Assembly: GCF_011493005.1 (NCBI RefSeq)
Contig: NZ_CP049157.1
Coordinates: forward strand, 558,001 to 622,000
Direction: 5' to 3'
Source of the DNA: Caballeronia sp. SBC1
GTDB taxonomy: Bacteria > Pseudomonadota > Gammaproteobacteria > Burkholderiales > Burkholderiaceae
Length of the DNA: 64,000 bases
Shown: piece by piece, positions 16,510 to 26,418 of the stretch
Numbering within the stretch: position 1 is the stretch's first letter
Layout: each line of letters opens with the position of its first letter
The notes under the pieces: model-generated
Databases searched by the model: none
The model's input: the letters and a program-made list of their open reading frames with translations, nothing else
Told to the model about the DNA's origin: nothing
Translations under genes and position numbers: made by a program

Positions 16510-18741
16510 TCAATGGGCCGCGCGCATGGCTTCGTCTGCGACGGCGAGCCGCGACGCCATGACCTGGACGACAAACCGATGAAATTGCTGTGCTGTCACG
16601 GGATCGTCCTGCTCGAGTGCACGCAACGCTGCGAGCGACAGACGCCGGACACGCGCGGGCCCCTCGGCGAACACATTCGCGGTGCGCGGCTTGTGTGTGT
16701 AGACCGCCATTTCACCCACGATCGTTCCAGGGCCAAACGAACGCAGCCGGACTGACGTCCCATCGACAAGCGGCAATGAGACGGTGACGCGGCCGCGCTC
16801 GACGATGTACATGACCTCACCCGGCTCGCCGCGACGGAACAGCAATTGCCCCTCGCCGAGGTCGCACACCTCCAGAAGAGCTGATAGTTTGTCGAGGGCC
16901 TGCGATGTGAAATGCGGCGCCAGCATTGCGTAAAGATTTTCTTCCCCGCGAGCAGGCGTGTGTGAATCCACTGCAAGGAGCTTGTCCTCGACCCATTCAA
17001 GTCCGGCGTCCAGCGTAGCAAACTCGTGAATGCGGAGATTGAGCGTGCCGGATTTCGCAAGCAGGTCACGCGAGCGTGCCGGCAGCGCAGTCAACACCAG
17101 GTCCGCGTCGACCGTCGCGCACAGTTGTCTTAGCTTGACGAAGCTGACCGATACCGACGCGTCCATACCATTGGTCGAGGCGAAGTCCAGCACGACGAAG
17201 CGAACCGGTACCTGATCATGCTCGGCCAGTCGTTCGCGCATGCGCTGCAGGATCGAATTGGCGGTGCCGAAGAAGAGGAATCCCTGCAGGCAGGCCCCGC
17301 ATACCTGTGTGCCGAGTTCGTGTAGCCGTTGGGTTGCTTCAATACTGCGCTCGACATTCGATGTACGGGTACTGGCATCGAACTCCATGCGCACGCAACT
17401 GACGCGACCGTACAGCAGCGCGAACATCACGCATGCGGCAACCATACCCACCACCACGCCAGCGACGACGCCGTAGAAGGCAATCACGCCGAGAATAAGC
17501 GGCACAAGCAGATACTCGTGCCAATTGAGCTTGCCATACGCGCCCACGAGCCACTGTATCAACAGACGCAGCCCCATGAAGAGCTGCAATCCGACCAGCA
17601 CCGGCACGGGGAACAGCGCCACCAGGTCCGGCGAGACGGCAAGCACGACCAGACAGGCGAGGGAGGCGAATATGCCCGCCATACGACTTGTCGCGCCCGC
17701 GCGCGCGTTGAGCATTGAACGGTTGAACGACTGGTAGCCGACCATTCCGCCCAGCATGCCGCTCGCAATGTTGGCGAGGCCGGCCGCCCGCATCTCCCGG
17801 TTCAGATCGATATCCTCCCCCGTCGTCGCACCGATCGCAGTTGAGTTCATCAGGATCGTGATTGCCGAGATCGACGTTACGACCAGGGTTTCCGGCAGGT
17901 GTGCGCCAATTGCCGACCAGTCGATTTCCCCGCCCCCGAATAACACTGGCAAGCGCAACTCCGGAATCTGGATCGTCTGCAGCGCCACGTGCGGAAGCAG
18001 CAGTCCCATGCTGCGTGCGTCATCGGTTGACAGGCCTGCCGCATGGAGCAGGAGGTAGAACAGGGCGATACCGGACGCCAGGCTCAGGGGCAGCGCTGCA
18101 GCGTGTTTCCACGTACGTGACAGGATTGTGGTTAGCACGCCTACCAGCACTGCGGGTGTCCATACGATCCAGTGCAGGTGCGTCAGCAGCGCCAATGTAT
18201 GCCAGTGCAGAGCCTTTCCGGTGAGCACACGAAACGCGCCCGCCAGCAGCAGGTAGCCGGTGCCGGCCAGGAAGCCGCCCACGACCGGGTACGGCAGGAA
18301 CTGCAACGAACGGCTGCGCCTCGACGAACCGATCGCATACAGGATAAGGCCGGTCACAACCGAACACAGCGCGATGGCGATCAGCACCGTCACCAGGACT
18401 GCATGGACTGACCCGCCGTCGGTGCGCACGCTGCTCGCGACACCCGCAGCAACGCCGACGAGAAACGCAGTCGCGTTGCTGTCTGGCCCGGCAATGTTGA
18501 CGCGCATCGAACTGGTCAAAGCGATCACCAGCGCGGTCACAACACAACTGACGAGAGCCGTGGGCACACCCAGTTGGGCGTATCGGGCAAGATCCGCGCT
18601 AAAGATCATGGTGCCGAGGCTCATGGCGTAGCAGAGCATGACGAGGGTCGATACGGTGCCGGCAGTCAGGTCGCCGATCAGTCCCGCAAGGGCTGAGTCG
18701 GAGCGCACTTCCGGTGAGGAATCTGTCTTGCCTGCCTTCAC
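16510..18741 (-). CDS. SulP family anion transporter with STAS and cyclic-nucleotide-binding domains
   Basis: The 743-residue protein has three parts. Residues 1-430 form the SulP membrane domain with ten or more helices, including LIGDLTAGTVSTLVMLCYAM and NIASGMLGGMVGYQSFNRS. Residues 440-600 form a STAS domain with FVVLDFASTNGMDAS. Residues 610-735 form a cyclic-nucleotide-binding domain. Its phosphate-binding cassette reads VGEMAVYTHKPRTANV and retains the Glu that contacts ribose and the Arg that contacts the cyclic phosphate, so cAMP or cGMP binding is likely. Bicarbonate, sulfate or C4-dicarboxylate are possible substrates. A class III cyclase is encoded divergently 467 bases away. Confidence 0.93.
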   Translation of the reverse strand: MKAGKTDSSPEVRSDSALAGLIGDLTAGTVSTLVMLCYAMSLGTMIFSADLARYAQLGVPTALVSCVVTALVIALTSSMRVNIAGPDSNATAFLVGVAAGVASSVRTDGGSVHAVLVTVLIAIALCSVVTGLILYAIGSSRRSRSLQFLPYPVVGGFLAGTGYLLLAGAFRVLTGKALHWHTLALLTHLHWIVWTPAVLVGVLTTILSRTWKHAAALPLSLASGIALFYLLLHAAGLSTDDARSMGLLLPHVALQTIQIPELRLPVLFGGGEIDWSAIGAHLPETLVVTSISAITILMNSTAIGATTGEDIDLNREMRAAGLANIASGMLGGMVGYQSFNRSMLNARAGATSRMAGIFASLACLVVLAVSPDLVALFPVPVLVGLQLFMGLRLLIQWLVGAYGKLNWHEYLLVPLILGVIAFYGVVAGVVVGMVAACVMFALLYGRVSCVRMEFDASTRTSNVERSIEATQRLHELGTQVCGACLQGFLFFGTANSILQRMRERLAEHDQVPVRFVVLDFASTNGMDASVSVSFVKLRQLCATVDADLVLTALPARSRDLLAKSGTLNLRIHEFATLDAGLEWVEDKLLAVDSHTPARGEENLYAMLAPHFTSQALDKLSALLEVCDLGEGQLLFRRGEPGEVMYIVERGRVTVSLPLVDGTSVRLRSFGPGTIVGEMAVYTHKPRTANVFAEGPARVRRLSLAALRALEQDDPVTAQQFHRFVVQVMASRLAVADEAMRAAH

Positions 18742-19208
18742 GGCGCTCCCCAGTAAGTGCGGGCCGGATTTCGCCTGAGCCGCGCCGTTCGCGCGACGCG
18801 CAGCGGTTTGTCTTGTTCGAACATGACGAATCGTTCCGGATGACTAATGACAGTGCGTTCCGCTCGCCCGACGCCGTTCCCGATTCGCTATGCAGTATCC
18901 ACCGTGCTCCCGAACCATGTCAAACGCGCTGCGCCCCGCTCTAGCGCATCTGGCCTGTGCATGTGAAATCTTCGTCGTACACGCCCCGTATCGGATACCG
19001 GCTGGCTGGACGTACACTGTGTTTATCTGGACAGCCTTGGGGACAGGGGCGGCGTGGAGCCCCTGACGTCTGGCCGCCAATGTTGCGTCGATTCGTCTGA
19101 TCAGTTGACGCAGTGGGTTCGGCCCGGGCGAACGGTCCCACGACTGCCTATGACTGAGCTGCGACGGCGTTTGCGCGAGCCGCGTCGAAAGAACCGGACT
19201 GGGCGGCA
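18742..19208. promoter_or_regulatory. divergent promoter region between SulP-CNB and cyclase genes
   Basis: This 467-base interval holds no supportable gene. It must contain the start signals of both divergent genes, which would allow joint control. No clear dyad operator or CRP-type site was recognised by eye. Confidence 0.5.
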
Positions 19209-22200
19209 ATGATGGATATCGATCAGTGGCTGCATGCATTGGGGTTGGATCAGTATGCTCCCGCGTTCGCCGAAAACGACATCGATCTTGCGATGCTGGC
19301 CCAGCTCAACGACGCGGATCTGAAAGAGCTCGGCATCCTCTCGCTTGGCCACCGCAAGCGCATTCTGCTGGCGATTGCCGATCAGCGCGATGCTGCACTG
19401 TGTGCAGCGTCGTGCGCTGTGAATGCGCCCGCAGGTGAGCGCCGCCAGGTCACCATTCTCTTTGCCGATCTCTGCGGTTTCACCGCGCTTTCGCAAGCGC
19501 TCGATCCAGAAGAGTTGCGCGATGTGACCAGCCGTTACACGGCGCTCGTCGACAGCATCGTCCTTGGCTACGGCGGCACGATCGACAAGCACATCGGCGA
19601 CGCCGTAATGGCAATCTTCGGCGCGCCACGCGCGCACGACACCGATCCACTGCGCGCGGCGCGCGCCGCACTGGATATTCACGAGGCGCTTAATGGGTTG
19701 AGCGCGGGGTTGAGCGGACACGCGTCGCGAACGCTGAAGGCGCACGTCGGTATCGCCAGCGGCGAGGTGGTCGCGGGTCCGCTCGGCCGCGCAGACGTCC
19801 AGGACTACACAGTGCTCGGCGATTCCGTGAATCTGGCGGCCCGGCTGGTCGCCGCCGCCGGCCCCGGAGAGACGCTCCTCTCTGACAGCGTGCATCGCAC
19901 GCTCGGCAGTGCCGTGATCAGCGAGGTCGCCGACACAATGCGCTTCAAAGGAATCGACATGCCCGTGCGCGTGTGGCGCCTGCACGGTCTCACAAGCGAT
20001 ACCGGCACGGCGAGCCGCAGTCCTTTTGTTGGCCGCAAGGCTGAGTTCGAGCAGTTCAAGGGTCTCGTCCACGCGTGCCTGCAGCAACGGGTCGGCCAGG
20101 TCGTGTACGTGCGCGGCGAGGCGGGCATCGGCAAGACGCGACTCGTCGAAGAGATGCGCCGCTTCGCCGAAACGCTGGGAATGGCCAGCCACCGCGGCCT
20201 CGTTCTGGATTTTGGCGTGGGAAAGGACCAGGACCCCATACGCACCATCGTTGGCAGCATGCTGGGCTTGCCGGCCGGCGCCGGAGCCGATGCCGATGCC
20301 CGGCGTGCCGCCGCCGCACGCATCGGCGCTTCTGGGGCCGTCGGCGCTGAACAGCTCATGTTTATCCATGACATCCTCGACCTCACGCAGACCGGCGAAT
20401 GGCGCACGCTCTACGACGCTATGGACAGTTCTGCCCGCACGCGCGGCAAACGCACGGTCGTCAGGACGATCGCCGAAGAGGCCTGCAGGCGCGGCCCAAT
20501 CATGATTGTCGTGGAAGACCTGCACTGGGCCGACCCGCAGGTGCTCGGTTACCTTAGCGCCCTTGCCTCAGCTGTCACAAAAGGGCCAGGTCTGCTTGTA
20601 ATGACTTCGCGGGTGGACGGCGATCCGCTCGACGCGGCGTGGCGGGCCAGTTGCCGGGCCACCTCCTTCGCGACAATCGATCTCGGGCCGCTGCGTTGCG
20701 AAGAGGCGCTGCATCTTGCGGGCGGTTTTATCGATGCAACCGGGCGTATCGCGCGTGCCTGCATCGAACGGGCGGGCGGCAATCCGCTGTTCCTCGAGCA
20801 ACTCCTGCACAACGCGGAGGAAGGCCGCGAAGAAGCCGTCCCGGCGACCATCCAGAGCCTCGTACTGGCGCGCATGGACCGGCTGCCGCCGCGCGAACGC
20901 GAAGCGTTCCAGGCTGCCGCGGTAATCGGCCAGCGCTTTGGCCTCGCCTTGCTGCGACGGTTGATCGACGACCCTGAGTATGTCTGCGACGGGCTCGTTG
21001 CCAACGCACTCGTCTTGCCAGAAGGCGAAGATTTTCTGTTTGCCCACGCGCTCATTCAGGAGAGCGCCTACTCAACGCTGCTGCGGGCGCGCCGCCGCGA
21101 ATTGCATCGGTTGACGGCCGACTGGTTCGCGCCGACTGACCCGGTGCTACGTGCGCAGCATCTCGATCGTGCCGAGGATGACCGCGCGCCGCGCGCGTAC
21201 CTCGACGCGGCGATCGCGCAGCGCACTGCTTACTTTACCGAGACGGCACTGCGGCTGGTCGAGCGCGGTCTGGAACTCGCGCAAACGAATGAGGACCGCC
21301 ATGCGCTGATCTGTTTCAGGGGCGAATTGCAGCGCGATCTCGGCGACATCGCCGCATCGATTGCGACTTACCGCGCGGCCGTGGCCGCGGCTCCAGATGA
21401 AGCGAGTCTCTGTCAATCCCAACTGGGGCTGGCCGAGGGTCTGCGCGTGAGCGAAGGACTCGCCGAAGCGCTTGCGTTGCTCGAGGCAGCCCAGCAAGTG
21501 GCGCAACGCAGAGATATGGTGCCCGAGCTCGCGCGCCTGCATCATCTGCGCGGCAACATCCTTTTTCCGCTTGGCAAGATCGCGGATTGCCGCGCCCAGC
21601 ATGAGCACGGACTCGCGTATGCACAGCGGCTCGGCTCCCCCGAAGCGGAGGCTCGCTCGCTCGGGGGTCTCGCGGACGCTGCTTACGCGCAAGGGCGAAT
21701 GCGCACCGCCTTCGAGTACTTCAGCCGGTGCGTAGCGTTGAGTCGCGAACACGGCTTCGGCCGTATCGAGGTCGCCAATCGTTCAATGGCCGGCTTCAGC
21801 CGGATCTACCTTAACGAGGCGCGCGAAGCGCGGGAGGACGCAAGCGCCGCTGCGCGCGCGGCCGCGTTGGTCGGGCAGCCGCGCGCCCAAATGTTGTGCG
21901 AAACGTTGGGCGTCTTTGCCTGCTACGAAATGGGCGACATGGAGGCTACGCTGATCCATCTGGAGCGGGAGATGCAACTCATCCTTCAACTGGGCGCGCG
22001 CCGCTTTGAGGCACAGAGTGCGGAAATGCGGGCTCGCGTGCTGCTCGATAGCGGTCACCGGAAAGACGCCGCTGAATTGTTGCGTGAAGCGCTAACGATC
22101 TGCCGCGAAGTGGGCACGCAGTTCAGCGCACCCAAGGCCGTGGGCGCGTTGAGCCGCGCGGTCGAGGACGACGGCGAGCGTGAGCGACTGCTCCGCGAGG

Positions 22201-22514
22201 GGGCTGACCTCCTGCGCCGAGGCGCGGTCGGCCACAATCATCTCTGGTTCTACCGCGACGCCATTGAAGCGATGCTGTCCGCTAGCGATGCGGCCGGCGC
22301 ACTGCGTTACGTCGCGACGCTCGAAGACTATGCGCGTGCCGAGCCTCTGCCCTGGGCAGACTTGTTTGCAGCCCGCGGCCGCGCCCTTGCTCGCGCACTG
22401 CAAGACCATTCTCGCGAAGAGACCCGGCAAGAACTCCGGCGCGTTCGCGCAGCCCTTGTGGAGGCCGGGTTCAACAGCTATCTGCCTGCGATGGACGCAG
22501 CGCTCGCTGCATAA
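19209..22514 (+). CDS. SAM domain-adenylate cyclase-ATPase-TPR signalling protein
   Basis: The 1101-residue protein begins with a SAM domain at residues 1-60 (WLHALGLDQYAPAFAENDID). A class III cyclase domain follows at about residues 75-250. Both metal Asp residues are present (LFADLCGFT and IGDAVMAIFG), as are the Lys of TIDKHIGD and the Asn and Arg of VLGDSVNLAARL, so it should be active. An AAA/NTPase domain begins FVGRKAEFEQF with Walker A GEAGIGKTR and Walker B-like MIVVEDLHWAD. The C-terminal half is TPR-like helical repeat. This is a typical soluble sensor cyclase of the betaproteobacteria; its input signal is unknown. ATG 19209 or 19212 may be used. Confidence 0.93.
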   Translation: MMDIDQWLHALGLDQYAPAFAENDIDLAMLAQLNDADLKELGILSLGHRKRILLAIADQRDAALCAASCAVNAPAGERRQVTILFADLCGFTALSQALDPEELRDVTSRYTALVDSIVLGYGGTIDKHIGDAVMAIFGAPRAHDTDPLRAARAALDIHEALNGLSAGLSGHASRTLKAHVGIASGEVVAGPLGRADVQDYTVLGDSVNLAARLVAAAGPGETLLSDSVHRTLGSAVISEVADTMRFKGIDMPVRVWRLHGLTSDTGTASRSPFVGRKAEFEQFKGLVHACLQQRVGQVVYVRGEAGIGKTRLVEEMRRFAETLGMASHRGLVLDFGVGKDQDPIRTIVGSMLGLPAGAGADADARRAAAARIGASGAVGAEQLMFIHDILDLTQTGEWRTLYDAMDSSARTRGKRTVVRTIAEEACRRGPIMIVVEDLHWADPQVLGYLSALASAVTKGPGLLVMTSRVDGDPLDAAWRASCRATSFATIDLGPLRCEEALHLAGGFIDATGRIARACIERAGGNPLFLEQLLHNAEEGREEAVPATIQSLVLARMDRLPPREREAFQAAAVIGQRFGLALLRRLIDDPEYVCDGLVANALVLPEGEDFLFAHALIQESAYSTLLRARRRELHRLTADWFAPTDPVLRAQHLDRAEDDRAPRAYLDAAIAQRTAYFTETALRLVERGLELAQTNEDRHALICFRGELQRDLGDIAASIATYRAAVAAAPDEASLCQSQLGLAEGLRVSEGLAEALALLEAAQQVAQRRDMVPELARLHHLRGNILFPLGKIADCRAQHEHGLAYAQRLGSPEAEARSLGGLADAAYAQGRMRTAFEYFSRCVALSREHGFGRIEVANRSMAGFSRIYLNEAREAREDASAAARAAALVGQPRAQMLCETLGVFACYEMGDMEATLIHLEREMQLILQLGARRFEAQSAEMRARVLLDSGHRKDAAELLREALTICREVGTQFSAPKAVGALSRAVEDDGERERLLREGADLLRRGAVGHNHLWFYRDAIEAMLSASDAAGALRYVATLEDYARAEPLPWADLFAARGRALARALQDHSREETRQELRRVRAALVEAGFNSYLPAMDAALAA

Positions 22515-22648
22515 CGACGTTGCGTCATGGCCGGCTGGTTTGGATCGAACAGCGGCGTTGACAAAACACATGCTTCGGACCCCATCCATGCGGCATCGGT
22601 TGGAAGGCAAACTAAAAATTGAACCAGCAGAAGTGCGGCCGGTGTTTT

Positions 22649-23326
22649 TCATCTTTCCTGGCATGCAAGAGCGTCGCTGCTTCTCAGTTGGCCGCCGCCC
22701 GCGTTGAGGATCACATCGAGCAACGCCATTGCGTCCATGCCTTCGGGCAAACTACGGACTATGGCGTCAAGACGCCCGTCGATCTGTAGCATGGCGAACC
22801 CGTGCACCAGTGCCCACGCGGCAACTATCCGCGCGGCGCCGTCCGTGGGCAGCGGCGCGTCCGGCTCTTGTGGCGCCCCGACCGCTCCGCGCAGTACCGA
22901 CGACGCGCTGTTCATTGCTTCGCGCAAACCGGGTCGTTTGAGGTCGAGCCGTTCGCTGCGAAACATCAGCATGAAGAGACCCGGAAACTGTGTCGCGAAC
23001 TCGACGTAGGCGCGCCCCTGGGCGGCAAGCCGCGCCTCTGGGGTCGACACCGCGGCGGCGGCATCGAGCAGGCGACGCTCGAAGCGTCGAAAACCTACGG
23101 CTGCCAACTCGCTGAGCAGCCCGGTCACGTTGTCGAAGTGGTTCTTGGGCGCGGCGTGAGAAGCACCAGCCTCGCGCGCGGCGGCTCGCAACGTGAGCCC
23201 GCCAATGCCCTCACGAGCGAGGATGCGTTCGGCTGCTTCCAGCATTGCCTCGCGCAATGCGCCATGGTGATACGGACGCTTGACCACGCCTGCTAATGCT
23301 TGTTTGCTCATGTTCCTGATGGTCAT
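22649..23326 (-). CDS. TetR/AcrR family regulator (divergent from NnrU-like gene)
   Basis: Starting at ATG 23326, with GGAAA just upstream, the protein has 225 residues; ATG 23311 is an alternative. The helix-turn-helix is in REAMLEAAERILAREGIGGL and TLRAAAREAGASHAAPKNHF. The C-terminal domain resembles the TetR_C group seen in WHG-type regulators (YVEFATQFPGLFMLMFRSE). It faces a membrane-protein gene, and a perfect TTGACG-C-CGTCAA palindrome lies 14 bases before its start. It probably represses itself and the divergent gene. The ligand is unknown. Confidence 0.85.
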   Translation of the reverse strand: MTIRNMSKQALAGVVKRPYHHGALREAMLEAAERILAREGIGGLTLRAAAREAGASHAAPKNHFDNVTGLLSELAAVGFRRFERRLLDAAAAVSTPEARLAAQGRAYVEFATQFPGLFMLMFRSERLDLKRPGLREAMNSASSVLRGAVGAPQEPDAPLPTDGAARIVAAWALVHGFAMLQIDGRLDAIVRSLPEGMDAMALLDVILNAGGGQLRSSDALACQER

Positions 23327-23340
23327 CTGTTTCCGTGATG

Positions 23341-23407
23341 TTGACGCCGTCAATTTGAACTTGACGAACAGAAGCGCAGCATTTATTTTAAATGTTGCTG
23401 CCGTCAA
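23341..23407. promoter_or_regulatory. operator region with repeated TTGACG/CGTCAA half-sites
   Basis: TTGACGCCGTCAA at 23341-23353 is a perfect 13-base palindrome. A further TTGACG stands at 23361-23366 and a CGTCAA at 23402-23407. All lie between the divergent TetR and NnrU-like starts, which is where an autoregulatory TetR operator is expected. Confidence 0.6.
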
Positions 23408-23421
23408 CATTCAATCAACCT

Positions 23422-23997
23422 ATGACAATCTTCGTTGCAGGTCTCCTGATTTTCCTCGGCATCCACTCCGTTTCCATCGTCGCGCCACGCTGGCGAGACG
23501 CGCAAGCCGCGCGGATGGGCGAGAAGGGGTGGAAGGGACTGTATGCGCTAGTGTCGATCGCGAGTTTCGTCGCGATGATCTACGGTTACGGCATCGCGCG
23601 ACAAGCACCGGTCATGGTCTACGCGCCGCCGATGGCGCTGCGGCACCTCGCGTTGTTGCTCATGTTGCCCGTGTTTCCTCTGCTGATTGCGGCTTATTTA
23701 CCCGGCCGCATTAAACGCCTGACCCGCAATCCGATGCTGCTCGCCGTGATCTTGTGGGCGGTGTCGCATTTGCTTGCCAACGGCACGCTCAACGATCTGC
23801 TGCTGTTCGGCGGTTTCCTTGTCTGGTCCGTGGCGGACCTGATCTCGGTCAGCCGGCGCGCCCACGTCCGCCCGGTGCCGGGCGCCCCGGCTTCGGCCGT
23901 GAACGATGTGATCGTCATCGTCGTGGGGTTGGGGCTGTACGCGTTCGTGCTGCTGTCGGCTCATACGCATGTGATCGGAGTATCGCCGCTTGGCTGA
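23422..23997 (+). CDS. NnrU-family membrane protein
   Basis: From ATG 23422 the protein has 191 residues and five or six transmembrane helices. The opening FVAGLLIFLGIHSVSIVAPR matches the NnrU family, whose founding member belongs to a nitrite/nitric oxide gene cluster; a related group includes isoprenoid methyltransferase-like membrane proteins. The internal WAVSHLLANG segment is also typical. No denitrification gene is near, so its role here is open. The divergent TetR gene is the probable regulator. The longer start at 23392 would lie within the operator region and is less likely. Confidence 0.75.
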   Translation: MTIFVAGLLIFLGIHSVSIVAPRWRDAQAARMGEKGWKGLYALVSIASFVAMIYGYGIARQAPVMVYAPPMALRHLALLLMLPVFPLLIAAYLPGRIKRLTRNPMLLAVILWAVSHLLANGTLNDLLLFGGFLVWSVADLISVSRRAHVRPVPGAPASAVNDVIVIVVGLGLYAFVLLSAHTHVIGVSPLG

Positions 23998-24297
23998 ATG
24001 CGGCGGCGCTTCAAAGCTCACGGTTCGCAACGCCCCGAATGCGGATAAGGAAGTTAGATGCGCAATCTATATCCAGAAGTAGTCCGAACCTTATATGTGC
24101 CAATCTGGAAGCGTCGCCACCCTCAAACAATGCAAGCGACGACGCTTTCGTTAGCTATTGAACAACGGTCGATTTATCAATACATCAGAGCTTTGCCGAA
24201 TACCGGGCGCGGTCGTAATCGGCTTGATCCGGTGCCCATTGCTCAGCCGTAGTTCCCTATAAAATGACGAGCGAGTCCGGTTGACTTGGAGAGGTCC
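23998..24297. other. intergenic, no supportable gene
   Basis: Three hundred bases of lower GC content hold only short frames without domains. GGAGAGG at the right end is the ribosome site of the next gene. Confidence 0.5.
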
Positions 24298-24774
24298 ATG
24301 ATCAGATGGTTGCTGGCGATTGCCACCGTGTTGGCGGGCGTTGGTGCGGCGACTCCAGCTCGCGCAGACGTGGATTCAGACAGGGCCGCGATCACGGATC
24401 GGCTGCGGCGCTGGACGGTAGCATTCAACGCTCGCGATGCTGCAGGGGTCTGCGATGTGTTCGCCCCTGATCTGGTTTCGACCGTTCCTGGAGCGCTTAA
24501 TGGTAGCCGGGACGCGCTCTGCGGGAAGCTGAGTGCCGTGTTGGCGAAGCCTGAGTTGCAGCTCCATTACGACAGCCCTGACATCCGCGAAATCATGGTT
24601 TCCGGGGACATCGCCGTAGTACGGCTATTCTGGACGCTTACGGCGCGCAAGGGTACCGACCAGAGCGTGAGTACTGAAGCGGGGATGGACATTTTTAAAC
24701 GGCAGCCGGATGGCAAATGGTCCATCGCCCGGTTCATCTCATTCAGCGCTACGCCGAACAAAGTCCTTAAGTAA
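24298..24774 (+). CDS. secreted NTF2-like (DUF4440/SgcJ-type) protein
   Basis: The 158-residue protein has a cleavable signal peptide (IRWLLAIATVLAGVG ending in ARA). An NTF2-like cone fold follows, with RWTVAFNARDAAGVCDVFAP as the first helix-strand and IAVVRLFWTLTAR plus GKWSIARFISFS as later strands. ATG 24298 is preferred over TTG 24286 because GGAGAGG stands four bases upstream. DUF4440 proteins are periplasmic binding or enzyme-like proteins with diverse roles, so no reaction can be given. It appears monocistronic. Confidence 0.75.
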   Translation: MIRWLLAIATVLAGVGAATPARADVDSDRAAITDRLRRWTVAFNARDAAGVCDVFAPDLVSTVPGALNGSRDALCGKLSAVLAKPELQLHYDSPDIREIMVSGDIAVVRLFWTLTARKGTDQSVSTEAGMDIFKRQPDGKWSIARFISFSATPNKVLK

Positions 24775-24889
24775 GCGGACTTTCGTGGATCGATTTACCC
24801 CTGACCGATATGCACAAGAGGCATGGCGGCGGCCCCAACGCTGCGCAACAATCTTATCCGGTCGGTCCAAGCCAACCTCCCCCGATCCA

Positions 24890-26245
24890 CTAGGCGCGCA
24901 GCGGTCTCAACCCCGCGCGAACCTCCTCTGCAAATAATTGCGGCTGTTCCCACGCGGCGAAGTGCCCGCCCCTGCCCACCCTGTTGTAGTAGATAAGGTT
25001 GTGATACGCACGCTCCGTCCAACTCCGCGGTGCCTGATAGTTCTCACGAGGAAAGACGCTGATAGCAGCCGGTATGGACACGTCGGCTGCAGCCGTGACG
25101 TTGAAGTGTGTCTCCCAATAGAAGCGCGCCGCCGAAATCCCCGTGTTCGTCAACCAGTAGAGCGTGATGTCGTCGAGGACGTCGTCTCGTGTCAGCTCGC
25201 CCGCGGATTCTCCATTGACCGGGCGCCCGAACACAGCCGAGGTGAGTGCCGCCGCCGGCTGAATATACCCGTCACCGTGATCAAGAAGCCAACTTGCCAA
25301 TCCAACGGGCGAGTCCGACAGTCCGTAGAGCGTCTGCGGGCGCGTGCCCTGTTCCAATGCGTAGGCGCGCCGCTTCATGGCAGCGCTGCTCAGTTGCTCG
25401 TAAGCGTGCTTTTCGTCGTCCGAGAGGCCGGCTGGCGGCGGATCACCCGCCTGAAGCGCTTTCACAATCTCGGGCGGAACAGTGGCAGGGAAGTTGACGT
25501 GGATGCCCAGCAATTCCGGAGGCGCCTGCTTAGCCATCACGTTCGCGACCACGCCGCCCAGATCGCCGCCTTGCGCCGCAAACTTCCCGTACCCAAGGCG
25601 CTTCATCAGCACCACCCAAGCACGCGCAGTGCGTTCCGGACCCCATCCGGTAACGGTAGGTTTGCCTGAAAATCCGTAGCCCGGTAAGGACGGAATCACC
25701 AGATGAAACGCGTCCAACGCGCTCGCGCCATACGCTGTCGGATTGGTGAGCGGATCGATAATCTTGAACTGCTCGATGATCGAGCCCGGCCACCCATGCG
25801 TGACGATGAGCGGCATTGCATTCTCATGTTTTGAACGAACATGGATGAAGTGGATATCCAGTCCGTCGATTTCGGTCACGAAGTTCGGCAAGGTGTTCAG
25901 TTTTGCCTCGCACTTGCGCCAGTCGTAATCGGTCGTCCAATGGCGCGTGAGTTCCTGAATCATCGCGAGCGGCACGCCTTGCGAGTCATCGGTGACCGTT
26001 TCCCGCTCGGGCCACCTTGTCGCTTTGATGCGTCTGCGCAAATCGATCAGTTGCGATTCCGGCACATGCACACGAAGTGGACGAATAGCAGTCTTGTCGC
26101 CGCTTGTTGATTGACCAACTTCAGTAGTCGCTTGATTAGTTTCTGCAAAGGCGAGCTGACTCAATGAGCCCGCAGCAACGGCTGCCGCCGCCACACCAAC
26201 AAAACGCCGGCGAGACGGTGATTGGGGAAGGATGTTGTCTAACAT
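24890..26245 (-). CDS. TAT-exported epoxide hydrolase (EHN-alpha/beta hydrolase)
   Basis: From ATG 26245 the protein has 451 residues. A twin-arginine signal (PSRRRFVGVAAAAV) ends near AFAE. The N-terminal epoxide hydrolase domain contains LIDLRRRIKATRWPERE, and the alpha/beta hydrolase core has HGWPGSIIEQFKII for the oxyanion hole, GGDLGGVVANVM with the nucleophilic Asp, and GRGGHFAAWEQP with the catalytic His. The reaction is addition of water to an epoxide to give a diol. Export by TAT is less common than cytoplasmic location for this family. It stands alone on its strand. Confidence 0.88.
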   Translation of the reverse strand: MLDNILPQSPSRRRFVGVAAAAVAAGSLSQLAFAETNQATTEVGQSTSGDKTAIRPLRVHVPESQLIDLRRRIKATRWPERETVTDDSQGVPLAMIQELTRHWTTDYDWRKCEAKLNTLPNFVTEIDGLDIHFIHVRSKHENAMPLIVTHGWPGSIIEQFKIIDPLTNPTAYGASALDAFHLVIPSLPGYGFSGKPTVTGWGPERTARAWVVLMKRLGYGKFAAQGGDLGGVVANVMAKQAPPELLGIHVNFPATVPPEIVKALQAGDPPPAGLSDDEKHAYEQLSSAAMKRRAYALEQGTRPQTLYGLSDSPVGLASWLLDHGDGYIQPAAALTSAVFGRPVNGESAGELTRDDVLDDITLYWLTNTGISAARFYWETHFNVTAAADVSIPAAISVFPRENYQAPRSWTERAYHNLIYYNRVGRGGHFAAWEQPQLFAEEVRAGLRPLRA

Positions 26246-26418
26246 AAAATCTCCGAATGACGATGAAGCCAGGTTCCCGGTCAATGGCAACGTGATCCCA
26301 CGCGCCATTGAAGGCTGCTTGCATACTTAGACCTGCGAACGTATCTGATTCGCATCGAAAAGCGAGACGACCGCCATGTTATGCATCGGCTCAATGCACA
26401 GATACATGGCGACACGAA

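Noticed and set aside
19101..20525. 474-codon minus-strand open frame
   Set aside because: It is the antisense shadow of the cyclase-ATPase gene, whose catalytic motifs are all in the plus-strand frame.
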